NCBI GenBank assembly: GCA_963769255.1 | Contig: CAVYKV010000001.1 | Location: 3,472,001 to 3,536,000 of the forward strand | Source of the DNA: JAKACA01 sp963769255 | GTDB taxonomy: Bacteria > Actinomycetota > Acidimicrobiia > Acidimicrobiales > Bog-793 | Length of the DNA stretch: 64,000 nt | Direction: 5' to 3' | Part shown: positions 43,884 to 51,924 of the stretch, piece after piece | Position numbering within the stretch: the stretch's first letter is position 1 | Layout: the number at the start of each line of letters is the position of its first letter | The notes under the pieces: generated by a model | Seen by the model: only the letters and a program-made list of their open reading frames with translations | What the model was told of the DNA's origin: nothing | The model's database searches: none | Made by a program: the position numbers and the translations under genes

Positions 43884-44807
43884 TCAGGCGGCCGTGTAGT
43901 CGGGGGCGACGGCGAAGAGGGTGGCCACCTCGCCCGAGCCCATGTTGAACAGCTCGTAGCAGGTGCCGCCGGGGACGAAGAAGCCGTCCCCCGGCGTCAG
44001 CTCGAACCAGCGCTCGCCGCCCGGACCGCCACCGTCGGGCAACAGGACGTAGAGCGGTCCGGTCAGCACGTGCAGCGAGAGATCCCCGCCGTGCGACCGC
44101 TCGCCGCTGCGGCCGCCGGCGCGGATCTCGACCCGGCCGGCGTGCAGGTGCTCGGTGCTGAGGTAGAGGCCGACGAGAGCGTCGCCCTTCGGCCCGGCAA
44201 CCTCCCAGAGGAGGTCGTCGTCGCTGCGCAGCACGCGCATGGAGGCAGCCGCCTCGTAGTCGGCCCGACGGGCGGGCCAGCCTCCCACCCACCGCTCGTC
44301 GAGGTAGCGGGAGTGCTCGAGGAGCTCCTTCGTGCGGGCGTATGCGCTCGATGCGCCCGTGGCGGGCGGCGGGGCGAAGAACTCGGCCACGCGCAGGGGA
44401 TCCGGACCGAAGCTGAAGGCGTGGTGCCACGTGTCGCGGCCGAAGGTCACGGCCTCGCCCTGCTGCAGCCGGTGCACCTCGCCTGTCTCCGGGTTGGCGA
44501 TGACGAGCGTCCCCTCGAGGACGTAGAGGAGCTCGTCGGCGGCAAAGATCGTGCGGAAGTCCGCCGAATGGCGGAAGGCGCCACCCGGCGGCAGGCCGAA
44601 GACCAAGTGGTGGATCCGCTCGTTGGAGACGTAGATCCAGTCGGCCACCTCGCCCGCCGCGGCGTCCCCCCAGAGATGGAGGGCCACCTGCTGCGCCCGG
44701 ATGGGGCTCGGCCCCTCATAGGTGGGGCGGGGCGATGGCGTCACGCGGCGGGGCGGCGGCGGGCTGGCGGCGCCGGCGGGTCCACCGGTGGCGTCGTCGT
44801 CGGGCAT
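43884..44807 (-). CDS. Bicupin-domain protein
   Basis: 307 aa with two cupin barrels. The first is residues about 60-130: DELLYVLEGTLVIANPETGE, RLQQGEAVTFGRDTWHHAFS with metal-binding His candidates. The second is about 215-300: LHVLTGPLYVLLPDGGGPGG, WFELTPGDGFFVPGGTCYEL. No specific enzyme family is recognised; sugar or polyol isomerase/dioxygenase roles are possible. ATG 44807 follows GAGGAG. It lies in the middle of the operon. Confidence 0.75.
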   Translation of the reverse strand: MPDDDATGGPAGAASPPPPRRVTPSPRPTYEGPSPIRAQQVALHLWGDAAAGEVADWIYVSNERIHHLVFGLPPGGAFRHSADFRTIFAADELLYVLEGTLVIANPETGEVHRLQQGEAVTFGRDTWHHAFSFGPDPLRVAEFFAPPPATGASSAYARTKELLEHSRYLDERWVGGWPARRADYEAAASMRVLRSDDDLLWEVAGPKGDALVGLYLSTEHLHAGRVEIRAGGRSGERSHGGDLSLHVLTGPLYVLLPDGGGPGGERWFELTPGDGFFVPGGTCYELFNMGSGEVATLFAVAPDYTAA

Positions 44808-44856
44808 GGTCGCTCCTCGGGGTCCGTTGCTCGTCGGTCGTGGGGGCTCGCCCGCC

Positions 44857-46455
44857 TCAGGAGAACCAGAAGTATTTGAACTCGAAGTTCCTGAGGGCCG
44901 CTCCGGTGCTGGCCGGCTGCACGCCCTGCAGCTTCGGGACATGGGCATCGATGACGGGGACGAAATACGGGATGATGTACCCGCCCTGCTCGTAGTCGAT
45001 CTGCATCATCTCGTGCTCGATGGGCGTGAGCGCCGACTGGCTGGTGATCGCCTGCGCCTGGGCATAGAGGGAGTTGTAGTGCGACTGGTCGAAGTGGCAC
45101 TCGTTGTAGGGCGACGTCGGCAAGAAGGCGTCGGTCACCTGCAGCATGTAGGGCGAGTAGAAGTAGAAGTCCTGCGCGAAGGTCCACTTCAGGTAGTTCG
45201 GCCCGTAGAACTCCGTCGTCGGGATCGACGACAGGTTGACGTTGATGCCGGCGGCCTTCACCTGCTGGGCGAGGACCTGGGCGGCGAGCACGGTGCCCTG
45301 CTCGATCGGGGCCGTCACGAGGGTGACGCTCAGGTCCTCCTTGCCGGCCTGCTTGAGGAGGAACTTGGCCTGGTCGACGTCCTGCACACGCTGGGGCAGG
45401 GACGTGTCGAAGGCCGGGTCGAAGGGCGACGTCACGTCGTTGCCGAGCAACCCGTGGCCGCCGAAGACGAGCTCGCGCATCTGCGGCCGGTCGATGGCGA
45501 GGCGCATCGCCTGCCGGACGCGCACGTCGTTGAAGGGGGGCGCGTCGCAGCGCATGGTGAAGGGGGTGATGCCGCCGGCGTTCGAGTAGACGAGCACCTG
45601 CCCGCCGTTCGTCACCGTCGCCACGGAGCCGATGGAGATGGCCCCGATGGCCGACTCCTGGCCGGAGAGGAGGGCGTTCGTGAGGCTCGTCTCGTCGGCG
45701 TAGTCGTTGACGATGACCTCGTCGACGTACGGGAGCCCCGTCTCGAAGTAGTTCGGGTTGCGCTTGAAGGTGCTCGTGACGCCCGGGGAGAACGAGACGA
45801 ACTCGAACGGCCCTGTGCCGACGGGCTGGTGGACGTCGAAGCCCACCGGCATGATCGGCAGGTTGTAGTTCTGGATCATCTGCGGGAAGGAGGAGTACGG
45901 CGTCTTGCACGGGATGCGCACTGTGTAGTCGTCGAGCTTCGTGATGCCGGCGAGCTCGACGGGGACGAGGAGGGCGGCGCTCGGGGCGGGCGACTTCGGG
46001 TTGAGGCACTGCTGGAAGGTGAAGATCACGTCGTCGGCACCGAGCGTCTTGCCATTGTGGAACGTGATCCCCTTCTTCACCCGGATGGTCCACTCGGTGG
46101 CGTTCGAGTTCGGCACCATCTCCTCCGCCAGGCTCAGCACGAGCTGGGCGCTGCTGTTGAACTCGATGAGGGAGTTGAACAGCTGGGGGGAACGGGCGAG
46201 GTCGGGCGGCGTCACCTGGGCGAGCGGGTAGAGCGTGTCCGAGCTGGCGCCCCCGGTGAGGCCGACGCTGAGGGTGCCACCCCGCTTCGGCTGTGTGGAG
46301 GAGGCGATGGTCGTCGACGTCGTCGACGACGAGCTCCCCCCGCAGGCGCCGAGGAGGCCCCCCGCCCCGAGCACGGCGGCGCCCGCTCCGAGGCTGCCGA
46401 GGAAACCTCGGCGGGTCATCGTCTCGGCGACGGCCCGTTGTCTGTCTTCGGTCAC
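44857..46455 (-). CDS. Extracellular solute-binding protein family 5, Tat lipoprotein
   Basis: 532 aa. The N-terminus has a twin-arginine motif (TMTRRGFLGSLGAGA, Arg15-Arg16) and a lipobox LGAC with lipidated Cys38, so it is exported folded and anchored outside the membrane. The SBP_bac_5 fold follows: WTIRVKKGITFHNGKTLGAD, FDVHQPVGTGPFEFVSFSPG, VRVRQAMRLAIDRPQMRELV, KWTFAQDFYFYSPYMLQVT. Family members bind peptides, nickel or oligosaccharides. No permease or ATPase gene is adjacent, so its transporter partner must be elsewhere. Confidence 0.9.
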   Translation of the reverse strand: MTEDRQRAVAETMTRRGFLGSLGAGAAVLGAGGLLGACGGSSSSTTSTTIASSTQPKRGGTLSVGLTGGASSDTLYPLAQVTPPDLARSPQLFNSLIEFNSSAQLVLSLAEEMVPNSNATEWTIRVKKGITFHNGKTLGADDVIFTFQQCLNPKSPAPSAALLVPVELAGITKLDDYTVRIPCKTPYSSFPQMIQNYNLPIMPVGFDVHQPVGTGPFEFVSFSPGVTSTFKRNPNYFETGLPYVDEVIVNDYADETSLTNALLSGQESAIGAISIGSVATVTNGGQVLVYSNAGGITPFTMRCDAPPFNDVRVRQAMRLAIDRPQMRELVFGGHGLLGNDVTSPFDPAFDTSLPQRVQDVDQAKFLLKQAGKEDLSVTLVTAPIEQGTVLAAQVLAQQVKAAGINVNLSSIPTTEFYGPNYLKWTFAQDFYFYSPYMLQVTDAFLPTSPYNECHFDQSHYNSLYAQAQAITSQSALTPIEHEMMQIDYEQGGYIIPYFVPVIDAHVPKLQGVQPASTGAALRNFEFKYFWFS

Positions 46456-46545
46456 TAGTCATCCCCCACATCTCGGCGCCCTCGTCGGACGCGGCGGTTT
46501 GATCGAGCTTGGACCTGCGACGCCCCGGCGGGCGCGTCCGCCCCC

Positions 46546-47691
46546 TCAGCGGCGATCCGCCTCCCTATTCGTCGGCGGGTCCTTCCACAACAGGTACGGG
46601 AGCGTGGCACGCTCCTCGTCGGTGAGCTGCAACGGGAAGTTCACGGTACGCCCCAGCCCGGCGGAGAGGTACGCGGCGTACACGATCTCGAGGATGACGC
46701 GGCCGTCGTCGCCCGTCTCGCGCGGCTCGGCGAGACCCCGCACGCAGTCGACGAAGTGCTGCACCTCCTGTGGCATGCCGTAGTTCCAGCTCTCCTCGAA
46801 CATGGCGTAGCTCCAGCCTTTCGTGCTGGAGGCCTTCTCGACGGCGTAGCCGTAGCCCTCCTCGCTGTACGCGACGATGGAGGAGCCACGGAGGAGGTCG
46901 ACCCAGGCGACGCCCCCGTCCCCAACGATCTCGAGGGTGTCGTTCATCCCGCCGTGCCTCGCCCAGCTCGCCTCGAGGAGCCCGAGCCGCCCGCCGCCGA
47001 GCGTGATGGTGGCGAGGGCGTGGTCGTCGAGGTCGGTGCGGTCGGCGTGTGCGAAGGTCCGCAGCGTGGCCGAGACGGACTCGACGGGGGGCTTGCCGTA
47101 CAGGATCCGGATGAGCTCGGCGCTGTGGCAGCCCATGTCCATCATGACGCCTCCGCCCGCCCGCGCACCCTGCCAGAACCAGTCAGAGTGGGGCCCGAAG
47201 TGCTGCTCGCCGTGGCGTACCTGGAAGACGTCGCCGAAGGCGCCTTCCGCCACGAGCTCGGCCGCCCGCCGGTACTTCGGGGCAAAACCCAGCTGCTCCC
47301 CGTACATGAGCAACACGCCGGCCGCCTCCGTGGCGGCGATCATGGCGTCCGCCTCGTCCAGCGTCCGCGCCAGCGGCTTCTCGCAGATGACGTGCTTGCC
47401 GGCCGCCGCCGCCGCCACGACGACGGGGCAGTGCGTGTCGTTGGGCGCCGCCACGAGGACGACGTCGACGTCGTCGCGCTCGAGGACGGCCCGGTAGTCG
47501 CCGAAGGACTCCGGCACCCCGTGCTTGGCGGCCAGCTCGGCCGCTCCCTCGGCCGTGCGGCCGGCGATGGCGACGACGCGGGCGCCTTGTGCCTGCGCGA
47601 GCGACTGCAGGTGCGTGTCGCCGATGAAGCCCGACCCCACGAGGGCGACGCCGACGGTGTCGGAGGGGGCCACCGTGCGGGCGGTGCTCAT
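46546..47691 (-). CDS. Gfo/Idh/MocA family oxidoreductase
   Basis: 381 aa NAD(P)-dependent dehydrogenase of sugars, inositols or their derivatives. Rossmann motif VALVGSGFIGDTHLQSLAQA; catalytic-pair region AGKHVICEKPLARTLDEADA with the EKP motif; C-terminal substrate domain GQHFGPHSDWFWQGARAGGG-like segment with the conserved GGGVMMDMGCHSAELIR. The start overlaps the GntR stop as ATGA. It is the first enzyme of the operon after the regulator. Confidence 0.9.
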   Translation of the reverse strand: MSTARTVAPSDTVGVALVGSGFIGDTHLQSLAQAQGARVVAIAGRTAEGAAELAAKHGVPESFGDYRAVLERDDVDVVLVAAPNDTHCPVVVAAAAAGKHVICEKPLARTLDEADAMIAATEAAGVLLMYGEQLGFAPKYRRAAELVAEGAFGDVFQVRHGEQHFGPHSDWFWQGARAGGGVMMDMGCHSAELIRILYGKPPVESVSATLRTFAHADRTDLDDHALATITLGGGRLGLLEASWARHGGMNDTLEIVGDGGVAWVDLLRGSSIVAYSEEGYGYAVEKASSTKGWSYAMFEESWNYGMPQEVQHFVDCVRGLAEPRETGDDGRVILEIVYAAYLSAGLGRTVNFPLQLTDEERATLPYLLWKDPPTNREADRR

Positions 47692-48449
47692 CGCAGCTCT
47701 CCGTCGAAGAGGGGCCGGTAGAGGGAGGCCCGGAACCGGTAGCGGTCTCCTCGGTAGGTGGTGGTGCTGACCTCGACGACGCGTCCGGAGGCGGCGTAGC
47801 CCGTCTGCGACGTCCTGAGGACGGCGGCGCCGGGGCGTAGCCCCAGGTGGCCGGCGGTCTCGACGTCGGCCTCGGCCGCCTCGAGGGCGTACTCGGCCCT
47901 CACGGGGACGACGCCTGCCTGCTCCAGCTCCGCGTACAGCGAAGCCGTCGAGAAGTCGACGGCCTCGAGATGCGGCGCCAGGGCGAGCGGCAGGCGGCTC
48001 TCGTCGGAGGCGACCGGGAGGCCGTCCAAGCACCGGATCCGTCGCAGTTCGAACAACGCGCTCCCAGGTGCCACGGCGAAGACCTCCGCTTCGTTGATGG
48101 TCGCCTCCCGCCGGCGGGCGGCAAGCACGCGGGCGCTCGGCTCGAGCCCGCGGATGCGGGCGGTCTCGCTGAAGGAGCGCAAGGCGTTGGGGGGCTCGCC
48201 GAGTACGCCGGTGGCAACGAACCAGCCGCGCCCTTGCGACGACTCCACGACGCCTTCCTCGACGAGGGTGGCGAGCGCCTTGCGCAGCGTCACGCGACTG
48301 ACGCCGAGCTCGGCGCAGAGCACCCGCTCGGACGGGAGCCGGGCGCCCCGCTCCAGCTCGCCGCCGGACGCCTGCTCGAGGATGAGGCGGGCGATCTGGA
48401 CGTAGAGCGGTGTCGAGACGTCGGGGTCGACGGCGACACGCCCGGGCAC
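47688..48449 (-). CDS. GntR/HutC-type transcriptional regulator
   Basis: 253 aa. The N-terminal winged helix (residues about 15-75: LYVQIARLILEQASGGELER, LPSERVLCAELGVSRVTLRK, ESSQGRGWFVA) is the GntR DNA-binding domain. The C-terminal UTRA effector domain (about 95-250) includes LFELRRIRCLDGLPVASDES and VVEVSTTTYRGDRYRFRASL. HutC/DasR-type proteins usually respond to amino sugars or other metabolites. First gene of the operon and divergent from the P450, sharing a 99-bp region with a candidate operator. Confidence 0.92.
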   Translation of the reverse strand: MPGRVAVDPDVSTPLYVQIARLILEQASGGELERGARLPSERVLCAELGVSRVTLRKALATLVEEGVVESSQGRGWFVATGVLGEPPNALRSFSETARIRGLEPSARVLAARRREATINEAEVFAVAPGSALFELRRIRCLDGLPVASDESRLPLALAPHLEAVDFSTASLYAELEQAGVVPVRAEYALEAAEADVETAGHLGLRPGAAVLRTSQTGYAASGRVVEVSTTTYRGDRYRFRASLYRPLFDGELR

Positions 48450-48515
48450 GTCGTCACACTAGGGACGAAGCTCATACCAGTCAATACCGGTGGTCCCCGA
48501 AGGGGGGCATTGACG

Positions 48516-48528
48516 AGACCACTGGTCT
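48516..48528. promoter_or_regulatory. Candidate GntR/HutC operator
   Basis: AGACCA-C-TGGTCT is a perfect 6-bp inverted repeat with one central base in the GntR-P450 intergenic region (48450-48548). DasR-type sites are ACTGGTCTAGACCACT-like; here the two half-sites are present in overlapping, reversed order. A second ACC...GGT-rich dyad (ACCAGTCAATACCGGTGGT) lies upstream at about 48477-48495. Divergent control of the operon and the P450 is likely (inference). Confidence 0.5.
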
Positions 48529-48548
48529 GGCGTTACCTTCCGCCACCG

Positions 48549-49814
48549 ATGCCCGGGACGACGCTTCGAGCCGCCGAGGTCAACCTGTCCGACGAGGCGT
48601 TCTGGCTGCGGCCCCGCTCCGAGCGCGACGCCTCCTTCGAGGCGCTGCGCCGGGAGGCCCCCGTCTCCTGGCAGCCGGCTCCCGAGCCCTGGGCGCCGTC
48701 GGGCGACCGCCCGCCCCGGGGATACTGGGCCGTTACGACCTACGAGGGCGTGCGCACCGTCAGCCGGGACCCCGAGACGTACTGCTCCGGGGGCGGCGTC
48801 ATGCTCTTCGACAACCTCTCGCCCGCCGAGCAGTACCTGAACGACGGTTGGGTCGGGCTCGACGCCCCCCGCCACACGAAGTTGCGGCGGCTCGTCTCGG
48901 GCGCCTTCACCCCCCGCACGATGCGGCGCATCGAGGACTTCGTGGCCGCCGAGGCCGCCGCCTGCATCGAGGCGCTCGCCGAGCGCGGGGAGTGCGACTT
49001 CTTCGCCGACCTCGCGGCGCCCCTCCCCATCACCGTCATCTGCGAGATGCTCGGCGTACCGCAGCCGGAACGGGCCGAAGTCGTCCGGCTCACCCACGAG
49101 GGCGTGCACTTCGAAGCGGGCGTGCCCTTCGAGGACACGCTGCGGGCGGTCGAGGCCGTCATCGAGTACGCCAAGGAGCTTGCCGCCCGCCGGCGCCGCC
49201 AGCCCGGCGACGATCTCGTCTCCTCCCTCGTGCGGCAGGAAGTGGACGGGCAGCGCCTGAGCGACGACGACGTCGCCGCCACGTTCTGGGTGATCATCAC
49301 GGGCGGCAGCGACACGACGAGCACGACGGCCGCCCATGCCATGATCGCCTTCTCGGAGTTCCCGGACGAGCGCCGCCGGCTGCAGGAGCACTTCGGAGAG
49401 CTGGCCGCCCCGGCCGTGGAGGAGATGCTGCGCTGGGCGACCCCGGTGCTCGACTTCCGGCGCACGGCGACGAGGGACACCGAGCTTCTCGGCCAACCCA
49501 TCGCCGCCGGCGACAACGTGATGATCTTCTACCAGTCGGCCAACCGGGACGGGGCGGTCTTCGCCGAACCCTTCCGCTTCGACGTCGGGCGAGATCCCAA
49601 CCCGCACCTCAGCTTCGGGGGCGGCGGCCCGCACTTCTGCCTCGGCGCCGCCCTCGCCCGCCTCGAGCTGCGGACGCTGTTCTCGGAGCTCTTCGCCCGC
49701 CTCCCCGACATCGAGCTCGCCGGCGAGCCGACGTACGTGCCGGGTCCCTTCCTCGACTCGGTGGCGTCGGTGCCCTGCCAATTCACGCCGCGGTGGGCGG
49801 CGGACGACTTCTGA
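48549..49814 (+). CDS. Cytochrome P450
   Basis: 421 aa soluble bacterial P450. The I-helix oxygen-activation segment is FWVIITGGSDTTSTTAAHAM (G-G-S-D-T-T); the K-helix ExxR motif is in MLRWATPVLDFRRTATRD; the heme loop is HLSFGGGGPHFCLGAALARL with Cys364 as thiolate ligand. It resembles actinobacterial CYP families acting on sterols, terpenes or fatty acids; the substrate is unknown. Redox partners are not in the window. Divergent from the GntR regulator. Confidence 0.94.
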   Translation: MPGTTLRAAEVNLSDEAFWLRPRSERDASFEALRREAPVSWQPAPEPWAPSGDRPPRGYWAVTTYEGVRTVSRDPETYCSGGGVMLFDNLSPAEQYLNDGWVGLDAPRHTKLRRLVSGAFTPRTMRRIEDFVAAEAAACIEALAERGECDFFADLAAPLPITVICEMLGVPQPERAEVVRLTHEGVHFEAGVPFEDTLRAVEAVIEYAKELAARRRRQPGDDLVSSLVRQEVDGQRLSDDDVAATFWVIITGGSDTTSTTAAHAMIAFSEFPDERRRLQEHFGELAAPAVEEMLRWATPVLDFRRTATRDTELLGQPIAAGDNVMIFYQSANRDGAVFAEPFRFDVGRDPNPHLSFGGGGPHFCLGAALARLELRTLFSELFARLPDIELAGEPTYVPGPFLDSVASVPCQFTPRWAADDF

Positions 49815-49835
49815 GCCCCGCCTACGCTCCATCTG

Positions 49836-50738
49836 ATGTCCGTCCTGGCCACCCGCCTGTCCCGCCGCGGGCGGACATACGGCCTCATCGGTGCAGCGGT
49901 GGCAGCGGCGGGGTGGGGTCTCGGTGGCGTCTTCGCCTCGCTCGCGACGGCTCCCGGGCTCGTCCTGACCTTCTACCGCCTCTGGATCGGTGCGGTCCTC
50001 CTCACGGCCGTCGTCTACGCCTCGGGGCGCCGGCTCAGCCTCCACTCGCTGCGGGCCGCCTTCTTCGGCGGGCTCTTCCTCGCCTGCGACATGTCCATGT
50101 TCTTCAGCGCCATCAAGCTGACGAGCATCGTGGACGCCACCGTCATCGGCGCCCTGCAGCCGGTGCTCGTGATCATCGCCGCCCGCCCGCTCTTCGGTGA
50201 GCGCATGGGCCGCACGGACGGCCTCTGGATCGCCCTCGCCATCGCCGGCGTCACGACGGCCGTGCTCGGGCCGGGCGTCGCCAGTCATCACGCCGCCGTC
50301 GGCAATCTCCTCGCCCTCGGCGCGCTCGTGGCCTTCTCGGCCTACTGGCTCGTCTCCAAGCACGCCCGCGTGGCCGAGAACGCCCTCGAGTACACGGCGA
50401 GCCTGAGCATCGTCGGCGGCGTCCTCGTGGCGCCCGCCGTCCTCATCTCGGGGCAGTCCCTCACGAGCGTCCCCCCCGGCGGCTGGATCTGGATCGCCCT
50501 CCTGGCCGTCGTGCCCGGCACGGGGCACGTCATCATGAACTGGGCGCACCGCTACGTGGACGCCTCCATCTCGTCGGTCATCGGGTCGAGCAACCCGGTC
50601 GTGGCGGCCATCGCCGCCCTCGTCATCCTCGGCCAACCGCTCACGATGCTGCAGATCTGCGGCGGCCTCGTCGGGATCGTGGCGATCGCCGCCGTGGCGG
50701 CCCGCCACCGGCAGCCCGTCGAGTCGCCCGTCGAGTGA
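49836..50738 (+). CDS. EamA/DMT-superfamily permease
   Basis: 300 aa with about ten membrane helices in two EamA repeats (GLIGAAVAAAGWGLGGVFA, VDATVIGALQPVLVIIAARP; LSIVGGVLVAPAVLISG, SVIGSSNPVVAAIAALVILG). Such proteins export amino acids, nucleosides or drugs. It begins 21 bp after the P450, so co-transcription and export of a P450 product or precursor is possible. Convergent with thiL. Confidence 0.88.
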   Translation: MSVLATRLSRRGRTYGLIGAAVAAAGWGLGGVFASLATAPGLVLTFYRLWIGAVLLTAVVYASGRRLSLHSLRAAFFGGLFLACDMSMFFSAIKLTSIVDATVIGALQPVLVIIAARPLFGERMGRTDGLWIALAIAGVTTAVLGPGVASHHAAVGNLLALGALVAFSAYWLVSKHARVAENALEYTASLSIVGGVLVAPAVLISGQSLTSVPPGGWIWIALLAVVPGTGHVIMNWAHRYVDASISSVIGSSNPVVAAIAALVILGQPLTMLQICGGLVGIVAIAAVAARHRQPVESPVE

Positions 50739-50762
50739 GCGGGCCGTCCGCCGGCGAGACCC

Positions 50763-51734
50763 TCAGCCCCGTGCGCCGAAGTCGTGCTCGTAGCCCCGCA
50801 TCTCGAGGGGACGGCCGCCGAGGGACCGCTCCGCCGCCTCGGCCGTGCAGACGCCGATGACCTGGGGCGGGCGCAGGGAGCGGGCGGCGAAGATCTCCCG
50901 GACAGCTGCCTGCTCCGGGGCGGTGAAGACGAGCTCGTAGTCCTCGCCGCCCCCGAGCGCCTCGGCGAGGGTGGCCCCGGCTGCCACGGGCACGTCGCCC
51001 AGCCGGACACCCACGACCGAGCTCGTGGCGATGTGGCCGAGATCCTGCGAGAGGCCGTCCGAGACGTCGATCATGGCCGTGGCGCCGGCCACTGCCGCCG
51101 CCTCCCCCTCGGCGAGGCGGGGGACCGGCCGGCGGTAGGCCCCCACGAGCCCGTCGTCGTCCGCCTCCGGCCCGCCTCCCGCCGCCCGTAGCCGCCGCAG
51201 GCCGGCCGCCGAGGAGCCGAGGGGACCGGTCACCCAGATGAGGTCGCCGACGGAGGCCCCGTCCCGCAGCACCGGCCGGCGGTCGTCGCAGGTCCCCGTG
51301 ATGGCGACGGAGACGACGAGGCGGTCGCCGCCGGCGAGGTCGCCGCCGACGAGGGCGATGCCGTAGGCGGCGCAGGCCTCCGCCATGCCGTCGGCGAGGG
51401 CATCGAGATCGGTGCCGGCAGGGGCGGACACTCCGGCGACGATGTGCAGCGGGCGTCCCCCCATGGCGGCGATGTCGCTGGCGTTGACGGCTACCGACTT
51501 CCATCCGGTGTCGGCGAGCGAACCGAGCGAGAGGTCGATGTGCACGCCCTCGACGACGAGGTCGATGGCGAGGAGCAGGCCCCCGGGCGGCACGTGGAGC
51601 ACGGCGGCGTCGTCGCCCGAGAACACCTCCCCCTCCGCCGGCGGCGGGATTGCCTCGACACGGGCGCCGGGACGGGCGAAGCGCTGCCGGATGCGGGCGA
51701 TGACCTCGAACTCGCCCCCCTCCGCAGCCGTCAC
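50763..51734 (-). CDS. thiL: Thiamine-monophosphate kinase
   Basis: 323 aa ATP-dependent kinase making thiamine diphosphate, the cofactor of Dxs. Conserved motifs: GDDAAVLHVPPGGLLLAIDL, GSLADTGWKSVAVNASDIAA, GVVGGDLA-like GIALVGGDLAGGDRLVVSVA, and MIDVSDGLSQDLGHIA. In many actinobacteria thiL is close to rpmB and dak; here about 9 kb of accessory genes lie between. Confidence 0.95.
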   Translation of the reverse strand: MTAAEGGEFEVIARIRQRFARPGARVEAIPPPAEGEVFSGDDAAVLHVPPGGLLLAIDLVVEGVHIDLSLGSLADTGWKSVAVNASDIAAMGGRPLHIVAGVSAPAGTDLDALADGMAEACAAYGIALVGGDLAGGDRLVVSVAITGTCDDRRPVLRDGASVGDLIWVTGPLGSSAAGLRRLRAAGGGPEADDDGLVGAYRRPVPRLAEGEAAAVAGATAMIDVSDGLSQDLGHIATSSVVGVRLGDVPVAAGATLAEALGGGEDYELVFTAPEQAAVREIFAARSLRPPQVIGVCTAEAAERSLGGRPLEMRGYEHDFGARG

Positions 51735-51924
51735 GCCCGCGCACGGTAGCCGATGGCGTCGCCGGAGCGGCTCGGGAGCGCCCGAGGCCGGAGGTCCCGA
51801 GTTTCCGCCGCCCCACGCGGGCGCCTAGCATCGTCCCCATCCCCACGTGGGCACCGGCGACCGGCTCGTGGGCCGCGCCGTCACTACTGCTCTACTGCTT
51901 GTGCTGAAAGGACCCCCAGCCGAC

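Noticed and set aside
41852..50738. Mobile genomic island with integrase or transposon
   Set aside because: No integrase, transposase, tRNA gene or direct repeats were found at its edges, so only an accessory block is claimed.
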